Origin: Hydractinia symbiolongicarpus | Taxonomy: Eukaryota > Cnidaria > Hydrozoa > Anthoathecata > Hydractiniidae | Length of the DNA stretch: 64,000 nucleotides | Assembly: GCF_029227915.1 (NCBI RefSeq) | Contig: NC_079875.1 | Location: 2,914,001-2,978,000, forward strand | Direction: 5' to 3' | In this document: in pieces, positions 50,565 through 61,819 of the stretch | Layout: every line of letters starts with the position of its first letter | Numbering within the stretch: the stretch's first letter is position 1 | Made by a program: the position numbers and the translations under genes | Notes under the pieces: model-generated | What the model saw: only the letters and a program-made list of their open reading frames with translations | What the model was told of the DNA's origin: nothing | Database searches by the model: none

Positions 50565-53500
50565 CAATCAAGTCAAGTTAAGAATAATGTTATTTCTTGG
50601 AGTCCAATTGTGTCATTTATTACATTTATAAGGTGAAAGTCCAAGATCAGTTCAATTAAGTCCCACAGGTAATCGTTTCACTGGTAAAAGCGATGCAACC
50701 TAGTAATATCAGAAAAATATCGCTAAATACATGTTGGTACGAATATGTGACGCAACCGTTGAAACTCAAACGGACTGATACCGCTAGAAAGTCATTGATA
50801 TATAGTTTTTGAAACTGTCTCTATTTCCTCAGCGCGCGCTAAAGGCTAGGATTGGTCCCACAATAAGGAATGACTTTTTTATCTAACTTTTTAAATAAGG
50901 CGCTGCCATAGCGCCCAGGGTAATCGCTAAGTTCCAGCAATCAAGTCAAGTTAAGAATAATGTTATTTCTTGGAGTCCAATTGTGTCATTTATTACATTT
51001 ATAAGGTGACAGTCCAAGATCAGTACAATTAAGTCTCACAGTCAATGCTTTCACTGGTAAAAGCGATGGAACCTAGTAATATCAGAAACATATCGCTAAA
51101 TACATGTTGGTACCAATATGTGACGCCGCCGTTGAAACTCAAACGGACTGATGCTGTTAGAAAGTCATTGAAATGTAGTTTTGAAAACTGTCTCTATTTT
51201 CTCAGCGCGAGCTAACGGCTAGGATTGGTCCCACAGTAACAAATGACTTATTTATCTAAATTTTTAAATGAAGCGCTACCACAACGGCCAGTGTAATCGC
51301 TGAGATACAGCAATCATGTCAAATTAAGAAGAATGTTATTTTTTAGAGTCCAATTGTGTCATTTATCTCATTCATAAAGACAAAGTCCAAAATCAGTTCA
51401 ATTAAGTCTCACAGCCAATCGCTTCACTGTTAAAAGCGCTGCAAGCTAGTAATGTCAGTAAAATATCGCTAAAGACATGTTGGTACGAATATGTGACGCA
51501 AGCGTTGTACCTGAAACGGACTGATACCGTTAGAAAATCAATGAAATTTAGTTTTGGAAACTGTCTCTAATTTCACGGGGCGCGCTAACGGCTCGGATTG
51601 GTCCCACAGTAAAAAATGACTTGTTTATCTAAGTTTTTATATAAAGCGCTACCATAGCGCCCAGTGTAATCGCTGAGTTCCAGCAATCAAGTCAAGTTAA
51701 GAATAATGTTATTTCTTGGAGTCCAATTGTGTCATTTATCTCATTCATAAAGACAAAGTCCAAAATCAGTTCAATTAAGTCTCACAGCCAATCGTTTCAC
51801 TGTTAAAAGCGCTGCAAGCTAGTAATGTCAGTAAAATATCGCTAAATACATGTTGGTACGAATATGTGACGCAAGCTTTGAAACTCAAACGGACTAATGA
51901 CGTTAGAAATTCAATGAAATTTAGTTTTGGAAACTGTCTCTATTTTCACGGGGCGCGCAAACGGCTCGGATTGGTCCCACAGTAGAAAATGACTTGTTTA
52001 TCTAAGTTTTTATATAAAGCGCTACCATAGCGCCCAGTGTAATCGCTGAGTTCCAGCAATCAAGTCAAGTTAAGAATAATGTTCTTTCTTGGAGTCCAAT
52101 TGTGTCATTTATTACATTTATAAGGTGAAAGTCCAAGATCAGTTCAATTAAGTCCCACAGTCAATCGTTTCACTGGTAAAAGCGATGCAACCTAGTAATA
52201 TCAGAAAAATATCGCTAAATACATGTTGGTACGAATATGTGACGCAACCGTTGAAACTCAAACGGACTGATACCGCTAGAAAGTCATTGATATATAGTTT
52301 TTGAAACTGTCTCTATTTCCTCAGCGCGCGCTAAAGGCTAGGATTGGTCCCACAATAAGGAATGACTTTTTTATCTAACTTTTTAAATAAGGCGCTGCCA
52401 TAGCGCCCAGGGTAATCGCTAAGTTCCAGCAATCAAGTCAAGTTAAGAATAATGTTATTTCTTGGAGTCCAATTGTGTCATTTATTACATTTATGAGGTG
52501 ACAGTCCAAGATCAGTACAATTAAGTCTCACAGTCAATACTTTTACTGGTAAAAGCGATGGAACCTAGTAATATCAGAAACATATCGCTAAGTACATGTT
52601 GGTACCAATATGTGACGCCGCCGTTGAAACTCAAACGGACTGATGCTGTTAGAAAGTCATTGAAATGTAGTTTTGAAAACTGTCTCTATTTTCTCAGCGC
52701 GAGCTAACGGCTAGGATTGGTCCCACAGTAACAAATGACTTATTTATCTAAATTTTTAATTATAGCGTTACCACAGCGCCCAATTTAATCGCTGAGTTCC
52801 AGCAATCAAGTCTAATTAAGAAAAATTTTTATTTCTTGGAGTCCAATTGTGTCATTTATCTGTTTTGTAAGGTCAATGTCCAAAATCAGTTCAATTAAGT
52901 CCCACAGTCAGTCGTTTCACGGTTGAAAGCGTTGCAACTTAGTAATGTGAGAAAGATATCGCTAAGTACATGTTGCTACGAATATGTGAGGCAACCGTTG
53001 TTACTCAAACGGACTGATACCGTCAGAAAGTCCATGAAATATAGTTATTAAATCTGTCTCTATTTCTTCAGCGCGCACTAACGGCTAGGATTGGTCCCAC
53101 AGTACAAATTGACTTAATTATCTAAGTTTTTAAACAAAGCGCTGCCACAGCGCGCTGTGTAACTGCTGAGGTCAAGCAATCATGTCAAATTAAGAAGAAT
53201 GTTATTTCTTGCAGTCCAATTGGCTCATTTATCACATTGATAAGGTCAAAGTCCAAAATCCTTTCAATTAAGCCCCACAGTCAGTCGTTTCACGGTTGAA
53301 AGCGTTGCAACTTAGTAATGTCAGAAAAATATCGCTAAGTACATGTTGTTACGAATATGTGACGCAACCGTTTTAACTCAAACGGACTGATAGGGATAGA
53401 AATTTATCGAAATGTTATTTTCGAAACTGTCTCTATTTCTACACACGCGCTAACGGCTAGGATTGGTCCCACAGTACAAATTGACTTAATTATCTAAGTT

Positions 53501-53828
53501 TTTAAACAAAGCGCTGCCACAGCGCGCTGTGTAACTGCTGAGGTCAAGCAATCATGTCAAATTAAGAAGAATGTTATTTCTTGCAGTCCAATTGGCTCAT
53601 TTATCACATTGATAAGGTCAAAGTCCAAAATCCTTTCAATTAAGCCCCACAGTCAACCGTTTCACTGTTAAAAGCGATGCGACCTAGCAATATCAGAAAC
53701 ATATCGCTGAATACTTGTTGGTACGAATATGTGACGCAACCGTTTTAACTCAAACGGACTGATAGCGTTAGAAATTTATTGAAATGTAATTTTTGAAACT
53801 GTCTTTATTTGTACACACGCGCTAACGG
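50473..53828 (+). repeat. 9-mer higher-order unit, copy 1 (3,356 bp)
   Basis: Monomer starts 50473, 50846, 51219, 51592, 51965, 52338, 52711, 53085, 53457. The order is D, E-F-D, further D/E types, then a monomer with AATTATAGCGTTACCACAG (52711) and two C types (53085, 53457). All nine starts recur at 3,356-3,357 bp. Confidence 0.92.
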
Positions 53829-56800
53829 CTAGGATTGGTCCCACAGTAAAAAATGACTTGTTTATCTAAGTTTTTATATAAAGCGCTACCATAGCGCCCA
53901 GTGTAATCGCTGAGTTCCAGCAATCAAGTCAAGTTAAGAATAATGTTATTTCTTGGAGTCCAATTGTGTCATTTATTACATTTATAAGGTGAAAGTCCAA
54001 GATCAGTTCAATTAAGTCCCACAGGTAATCGTTTCACTGGTAAAAGCGATGCAACCTAGTAATATCAGAAAAATATCGCTAAATACATGTTGGTACGAAT
54101 ATGTGACGCAACCGTTGAAACTCAAACGGACTGATACCGCTAGAAAGTCATTGATATATAGTTTTTGAAACTGTCTCTATTTCCTCAGCGCGCGCTAAAG
54201 GCTAGGATTGGTCCCACAATAAGGAATGACTTTTTTATCTAACTTTTTAAATAAGGCGCTGCCATAACGCCCAGGGTAATCGCTAAGTTCCAGCAATCAA
54301 GTCAAGTTAAGAATAATGTTATTTCTTGGAGTCCAATTGTGTCATTTATTACATTTATAAGGTGACAGTCCAAGATCAGTACAATTAAGTCTCACAGTCA
54401 ATGCTTTCACTGGTAAAAGCGATGGAACCTAGTAATATCAGAAACATATCGGTAAATACATGTTGGTACCAATATGTGACGCCGCCGTTGAAACTCAAAC
54501 GGACTGATGCTGTGAGAAAGTCATTGAAATGTAGTTTTGAAAACTGTCTCTATTTTCTTAGCGCGAGCTAACGGCTAGGATTGGTCCCACAGTAACAAAT
54601 GACTTATTTATCTAAATTTTTAAATGAAGCGCTACCACAACGGCCAGTGTAATCGCTGAGATACAGCAATCATGTCAAATTAAGAAGAATGTTATTTTTT
54701 AGAGTCCAATTGTGTCATTTATCTCATTCATAAAGACAAAGTCCAAAATCAGTTCAATTAAGTCTCACAGCCAATCGTTTCACTGTTAAAAGCGCTGCAA
54801 GCTAGTAATGTCAGTAAAATATCGCTAAAGACATGTTGGTACGAATATGTGACGCAAGCGTTGTACCTGAAACGGACTGATACCGTTAGAAAATCAATGA
54901 AATTTAGTTTTGGAAACTGTCTCTAATTTCACGGGGCGCGCTAACGGCTCGGATTGGTCCCACAGTAAAAAATGACTTGTTTATCTAAGTTTTTATATAA
55001 AGCGCTACCATAGCGCCCAGTGTAATCGCTGAGTTCCAGCAATCAAGTCAAGTTAAGAATAATGTTATTTCTTGGAGTCCAATTGTGTCATTTATCTCAT
55101 TCATAAAGACAAAGTCCAAAATCAGTTCAATTAAGTCTCACAGCCATTCGTTTCACTGTTAAAAGCGCTGCAAGCTAGTAATGTCAGTAAAATATCGCTA
55201 AATACATGTTGGTACGAATATGTGACGCAAGCTTTGAAACTCAAACGGACTAATGACGTTAGAAATTCAATGAAATTTAGTTTTGGAAACTGTCTCTATT
55301 TTCACGGGGCGCGCCAACGGCTCGGATTGGTCCCACAGTAGAAAATGACTTGTTTATCTAAGTTTTTATATAAAGCGCTACCATAGCGCCCAGTGTAATC
55401 GCTGAGTTCCAGCAATCAAGTCAAGTTAAGAATAATGTTCTTTCTTGGAGTCCAATTGTGTCATTTATTACATTTATAAGGTGAAAGTCCAAGATCAGTT
55501 CAATTAAGTCCCACAGTCAATCGTTTCACTGGTAAAAGCGATGCAACCTAGTAATATCAGAAAAATATCGCTAAATACATGTTGGTACGAATATGTGACG
55601 CAACCGTTGAAACTCAAACGGACTGATACCGCTAGAAAGTCATTGATATATAGTTTTTGAAACTGTCTCTATTTCCTCAGCGCGCGCTAAAGGCTAGGAT
55701 TGGTCCCACAATAAGGAATGACTTTTTTATCTAACTTTTTAAATAAGGCGCTGCCATAGCGCCCAGGGTAATCGATAAGTTCCAGCAATCAAGTCAAGTT
55801 AAGAATAATGTTATTTCTTGGAGTCCAATTGTGTCATTTATTACATTTATGAGGTGACAGTCCAAGATCAGTACAATTAAGTCTCACAGTCAATACTTTT
55901 ACTGGTAAAAGCGATGGAACCTAGTAATATCAGAAACATATCGCTAAGTACATGTTGGTACCAATATGTGACGCCGCCGTTGAAACTCAAACGGACTGAT
56001 GCTGTTAGAAAGTCATTGAAATGTAGTTTTGAAAACTGTCTCTATTTTCTCAGCGCGAGCTAACGGCTAGGATTGGTCCCACAGTAACAAATGACTTATT
56101 TATCTAAATTTTTAATTATAGCGTTACCACAGCGCCCAATTTAATCGCTGAGTTCCAGCAATCAAGTCTAATTAAGAAAAATTTTTATTTCTTGGAGTCC
56201 AATTGTGTCATTTATCTGTTTTGTAAGGTCAATGTCCAAAATCAGTTCAATTAAGTCCCACAGTCAGTCGTTTCACGGTTGAAAGCGTTGCAACTTAGTA
56301 ATGTGAGAAAAATATCGCTAAGTACATGTTGCTACGAATATGTGAGGCAACCGTTGTTACTCAAACGGACTGATACCGTCAGAAAGTCCATGAAATATAG
56401 TTATTAAATCTGTCTCTATTTCTTCAGCGCGCACTAACGGCTAGGATTGGTCCCACAGTACAAATTGACTTAATTATCTAAGTTTTTAAACAAAGCGCTG
56501 CCACAGCGCGCTGTGTAACTGCTGAGGTCAAGCAATCATGTCAAATTAAGAAGAATGTTATTTCTTGCAGTCCAATTGGCTCATTTATCACATTGATAAG
56601 GTCAAAGTCCAAAATCCTTTCAATTAAGCCCCACAGTCAGTCGTTTCACGGTTGAAAGCGTTGCAACTTAGTAATGTCAGAAAAATATCGCTAAGTACAT
56701 GTTGTTACGAATATGTGACGCAACCGTTTTAACTCAAACGGACTGATAGGGATAGAAATTTATCGAAATGTTATTTTCGAAACTGTCTCTATTTCTACAC

Positions 56801-57185
56801 ACGCGCTAACGGCTAGGATTGGTCCCACAGTACAAATTGACTTAATTATCTAAGTTTTTAAACAAAGCGCTGCCACAGCGCGCTGTGTAACTGCTGAGGT
56901 CAAGCAATCATGTCAAATTAAGAAGAATGTTATTTCTTGCAGTCCAATTGGCTCATTTATCACATTGATAAGGTCAAAGTCCAAAATCCTTTCAATTAAG
57001 CCCCACAGTCAACCGTTTCACTGTTAAAAGCGATGCGACCTAGCAATATCAGAAACATATCGCTGAATACTTGTTGGTACGAATATGTGACGCCGCCGTT
57101 GAAACTCAAACGGACTGATGCTGTGAGAAAGTCATTGAAATGTAGTTTTTGAAACTGTCTCTATTTTCTCAGCGCGAGCTAACGG
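53829..57185 (+). repeat. 9-mer higher-order unit, copy 2
   Basis: Monomer starts 53829, 54202, 54575, 54948, 55321, 55694, 56067, 56441, 56813. It differs from copy 1 by few changes (CCATAACGCCC near 54262; ATATCGGTAAATAC near 54446; GATGCTGTGAG near 54507). At about 57090 the last monomer leaves the pattern and takes a subfamily-E 3' end (GACGCCGCCGTTG). Confidence 0.92.
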
Positions 57186-59797
57186 CTAGGATTGGTCCCA
57201 CAGTAACAAATGACTTATTTATCTAAATTTTTAAATGAAGCGCTACCATAGCGCCCAGTGTAATCGCTGAGTTCCAGCAATCAAGTCAAGTTAAGAATAA
57301 TGTTATTTCTTGGAGTCCAATTGTGTCATTTATCTCATTCATAAAGACAAAGTCCAAAAATCAGTTCAATTAAGTCTCACAGCCAATCGTTTCACTGTTA
57401 AAAGCGCTGCAAGCTAGTAATGTCAGTAAAATATCGCTAAATACATGTTGGTACGAATATGTGACGAAAGCGTTGTACCTGAAACGGACTGATACCGTTA
57501 GAAAATCAATGAAATTTAGTTTTGGAAACTGTCTCTATTTTCACGGGGCGCGCTAAGGGCTCGGATTGGTCCCACAGTAAAAAATGACTTGTTTATCTAA
57601 GTTTTTATATAAAGCGCTACCATAGCGCCCAGTGTAATCGCTGAGTTCCAGCAATCAAGTCAAGTTAAGAATAATGTTATTTCTTGGAGTCCAATTGTGT
57701 CATTTATTACATTTATAAGGTGAAAGTCCAAGATCAGTTCAATTAAGTCCCACAGGTAATCGTTTCACTGGTAAAAGCGATGCAACCTAGTAATATCAGA
57801 AAAATATCGCTAAATACATGTTGGTACGAATATGTGACGCAACCGTTGAAACTCAAACGGACTGATACCGCTAGAAAGTCATTGATATATAGTTTTTGAA
57901 ACTGTCTCTATTTCCTCAGCGCGCGCTAAAGGCTAGGATTGGTCCCACAATAAGGAATGACTTTTTTATCTAACTTTTTAAATAAGGCGCTGCCATAACG
58001 CCCAGGGTAATCGCTAAGTTCCAGCAATCAAGTCAAGTTAAGAATAATGTTATTTCTTGGAGTCCAATTGTGTCATTTATTACATTTATAAGGTGACAGT
58101 CCAAGATCAGTACAATTAAGTCTCACAGTCAATGCTTTCACTGGTAAAAGCGATGGAACCTAGTAATATCAGAAACATATCTGTAAATACATGTTGGTAC
58201 CAATATGTGACGCCGCCGTTGAAACTCAAACGGACTGATGCTGTGAGAAAGTCATTGAAATGTAGTTTTGAAAACTGTCTCTATTTTCTCAGCGCGAGCT
58301 AACGGCTAGGATTGGTCCCACAGTAACAAATGACTTATTTATCTAAATTTTTAAATGAAGCGCTACCACAACGGCCAGTGTAATCGCTGAGATACAGCAA
58401 TCATGTCAAATTAAGAAGAATGTTATTTTTTAGAGTCCAATTGTGTCATTTATCTCATTCATAAAGACAAAGTCCAAAATCAGTTCAATTAAGTCTCACA
58501 GCCAATCGTTTCACTGTTAAAAGCGCTGCAAGCTAGTAATGTCAGTAAAATATCGCTAAATACATGTTGGTACGAATATGTGACGCAAGCGTTGTACCTG
58601 AAACGGACTGATACCGTTAGAAAATCAATGAAATTTAGTTTTGGAAACTGTCTCTAATTTCACGGGGCGCGCTAACGGCTCGGATTGGTCCCACAGTAAA
58701 AAATGACTTGTTTATCTAAGTTTTTATATAAAGCGCTACCATAGCGCCCAGTGTAATCGCTAAGTTCCAGCAATCAAGTCAAGTTAAGAATAATGTTATT
58801 TCTTGGAGTCCAATTGTGTCATTTATCTCATTCATAAAGACAAAGTCCAAAATCAGTTCAATTAAGTCTCACAGCCAATCGTTTCACTGTTAAAAGCGCT
58901 GCAAGCTAGTAATGTCAGTAAAATATCGCTAAATACATGTTGGTACGAATATGTGACGCAAGCTTTGAAACTCAAACGGACTAATGACGTTAGAAATTCA
59001 ATGAAATTTAGTTTTGGAAACTGTCTCTATTTTCACGGGGCGCGCCAACGGCTCGGATTGGTCCCACAGTAAAAAATGACTTGTTTATCTAAGTTTTTAT
59101 ATAAAGCGCTACCATAGCGCCCAGTGTAATCGCTGAGTTCCAGCAATCAAGTCAAGTTAAGAATAATGTTCTTTCTTGGAGTCCAATTGTGTCATTTATT
59201 ACATTTATAAGGTGAAAGTCCAAGATCAGTTCAATTAAGTCCCACAGTCAATCGTTTCACTGGTAAAAGCGATGCAACCTAGTAATATCAGAAAAATATC
59301 GCTAAATACATGTTGGTACGAATATGTGACGCAACCGTTGAAACTCAAACGGACTGATACCGCTAGAAAGTCATTGATATATAGTTTTTGAAACTGTCTC
59401 TATTTCCTCAGCGCGCGCTAAAGGCTAGGATTGGTCCCACAATAAGGAATGACTTTTTTATCTAACTTTTTAAATAAGGCGCTGCCATAGCGCCCAGGGT
59501 AATCGCTAAGTTCCAGCAATCAAGTCAAGTTAAGAATAATGTTATTTCTTGGAGTCCAATTGTGTCATTTATTACATTTATAAGGTGACAGTCCAAGATC
59601 AGTACAATTAAGTCTCACAGTCAATGCTTTCACTGGTAAAAGCGATGGAACCTAGTAATATCAGAAACATATCGCTAAATACATGTTGGTACCAATATGT
59701 GACGCCGCCGTTGAAACTCAAACGGACTGATGCTGTTAGAAATTCATTGAAATGTAGTTTTGAAAACTGTCTCTATTTTCTCAGCGCGAGCTAACGG
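57186..59797 (+). repeat. 9-mer higher-order unit, partial copy 3
   Basis: Monomer starts 57186, 57560, 57933, 58306, 58679, 59052, 59425. From 57560 it parallels 53829-56066 at 3,731 bp offset, sharing CCATAACGCCC and GATGCTGTGAG with copy 2. The first monomer is a seam: F-type 5' part (TGAAGCGCTACCA) continuing as D type (TAGCGCCCAGTG) at about 57248. Confidence 0.86.
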
Positions 59798-60918
59798 CTA
59801 GGATTGGTCCCACAGTAACAAATGACTTATTTATCTAAATTTTTAAATAAAGCGCTACCACAACGGCCAGTGTAATCGCTGAGATACAGCAATCATGTCA
59901 AATTAAGAAGAATGTTATTTTTTAGAGTCCAATTGTGTCATTTATCTCATTCATAAAGACAAAGTCCAAAATCAGTTCAATTAACTCTCACAGCCAATCG
60001 TTTCACTGTTAAAAGCGCTGCAAGCTAGTAATATCAGAAAAATATCGCTAAATACATGTTGGTACGAATATGTGACGCAACCGTTGAAACTCAAACGGAC
60101 TGATACCGCTAGAAAGTCATTGATATATAGTTTTTGAAACTGTCTCTATTTCCTCAGCGCGCGCTAAAGGCTAGGATTGGTCCCACAATAAGGAATGACT
60201 TTTTTATCTAAATTTTTAAATGAAACGCTACCACAGCCCCCAGTGTAATCGCTGAGATACAGCAATCATGTCAAATTAAGAAGAATGTTATTTTTTAGAG
60301 TCCAATTGTGTCATTTATCTCATTGATAAAGTCAAAGTCCAAAATCAGTTCAATTAAGTCTCACAGTCAATGGTTTCACTGCTAAAAGCGATGCAACCTA
60401 GTAATATCAGAAAAATATCGCTAAATACATGTTGGTACGAATATGTGACGCAACCGTTGAAACTCAAACGGACTGACACCGCTAGAAGATCATTAAAATA
60501 TAGTTTTTGAAACTGTGTCTATTTCCTCAGCGGGCGCTAACGGCTAGGATTGGTCCCACAATATGGAATGACTTTTTTTTATCTAAATTCTTAAATGAAA
60601 CGCTACCACAGCGCCCAGTGTAATCGCTGAGATACAGCAATCATGTCAAATTAAAAAGATTGTTATTTTTTAGAGTCCAATTGTGTCATTTCTCTCATTG
60701 ATAAAGTCAAAGTCCAAAATCAGTTCAATTAAGTCTCACAGTCAATGGTTTCACTGCTAAAAGCGATGCAACCTAGTAATATCAGAAAAATATCGTTAAA
60801 TACATGTTGGTACCAATATGTGACGTCGCCGTTAAAACTCAAACGGACTGATGCCGTTAGAAAGTCATTGAAATGTAGTTTTGAAAACTGTCTCTATATT
60901 CTCAGCGCGCGCAAAGGT

Positions 60919-61041
60919 CTAGGATTGGTCACACAGTAAAAAATGACTTAATTATCTAAATTTTTGAATGAAACGCTGCCACAGAAGTCAATGAAATGTA
61001 GTTTTGAAAACTGTCTCTATTTTCTCAGCGCGTGCTAACGG
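60919..61041 (+). repeat. Mini-monomer, 123 bp (third of three)
   Basis: Join and flanks match the unit at 46646, 14,273 bp away (the first two are 13,767 bp apart). Only small differences are visible downstream (CAGAAACAAAAGAC against CAGAAACAAATGAC). Confidence 0.9.
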
Positions 61042-61414
61042 CTAGGTTTGGTCCCACAGAAACAAAAGACTTACTTATCTAAAATTTTAAATGAAACGCC
61101 ACCACAGCGCCCTGTGTAATCGCTGAGTTCTAGCAATCATGTCAAATTAAGAAGAATGTTATTTTTTAGAGTCCAATTGTGTCATTTATCTCATTTATAA
61201 AGACAAAGTCCATAATCAGTTCTATCAAGTCTCACAGTCAATCGTTTCACTGTTAAAAGCGGTGCAAGCTAGTAATGTCAGTAAAATATCGCTAAATACA
61301 TGTTGGTGCGAATATGTGACGCAAGCTTTGAAACTCAAACGGACTAATGACGTTAGAAATTCAATGAAATGTAGCTTTTGAAACTGTCTCTATTTTCTCA
61401 GTGCGCGCTAACGG

Positions 61415-61819
61415 CTAGGATTAGTCTCACAGTAAGAAATGACTTATTAATCTAAATTCTTAAATGAAGTGCTACTATTTATCTAAATTTTTAATTATAG
61501 CGTTACCACAGCGCCCAATTTAATCGCTGAGTTCCAGCAATCAAGTCTAATTCAGAAAAAGTTTTATTTCTTGGAGTCCAATTGTGTCATTTATCTGATT
61601 TGTAAGGTCAATGTCCAAAATCAGTTCAATTAAGTCCCACAGTCAGTCGTTTCACGGTTGAAAGCGTTGCAACTTAGTAATGTCAGAAAAATATCGCTAA
61701 GTACATGTTGCTACGAATATGTGAGGCAACCGTTGTTACTCAAACGGACTGATACCGTCAGAAAGTCCATGAAATATAGTTATTAAATCTGTCTCTATTT
61801 CTTCAGCGCGCACTAACGG
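61415..61819 (+). repeat. Extended monomer, 405 bp
   Basis: The 5' part runs through TAAATGAAGTGCTACT and at about 61476 steps back to ATTTATCTAAATTTTTAA, repeating about 32 bp before continuing as the ATTATAGCGTTACC type of 52711/56067. It looks like a misaligned exchange at the dyad. I found only this one copy. Confidence 0.86.

Larger units (their letters stand above)
59798..61819 (+). repeat. Mosaic segment with third mini-monomer and a 405 bp monomer
   Basis: Monomer starts 59798, 60171, 60544, 60919, 61042, 61415. From about 60230 it resembles 32190-33001 and 46105-46768 (CATTGATAAAGTC, GACACCGCTAGAAG, CACAATATGGAATGAC, then the 123 bp unit). It then joins sequence like 56100 onward. 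Confidence 0.85.
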
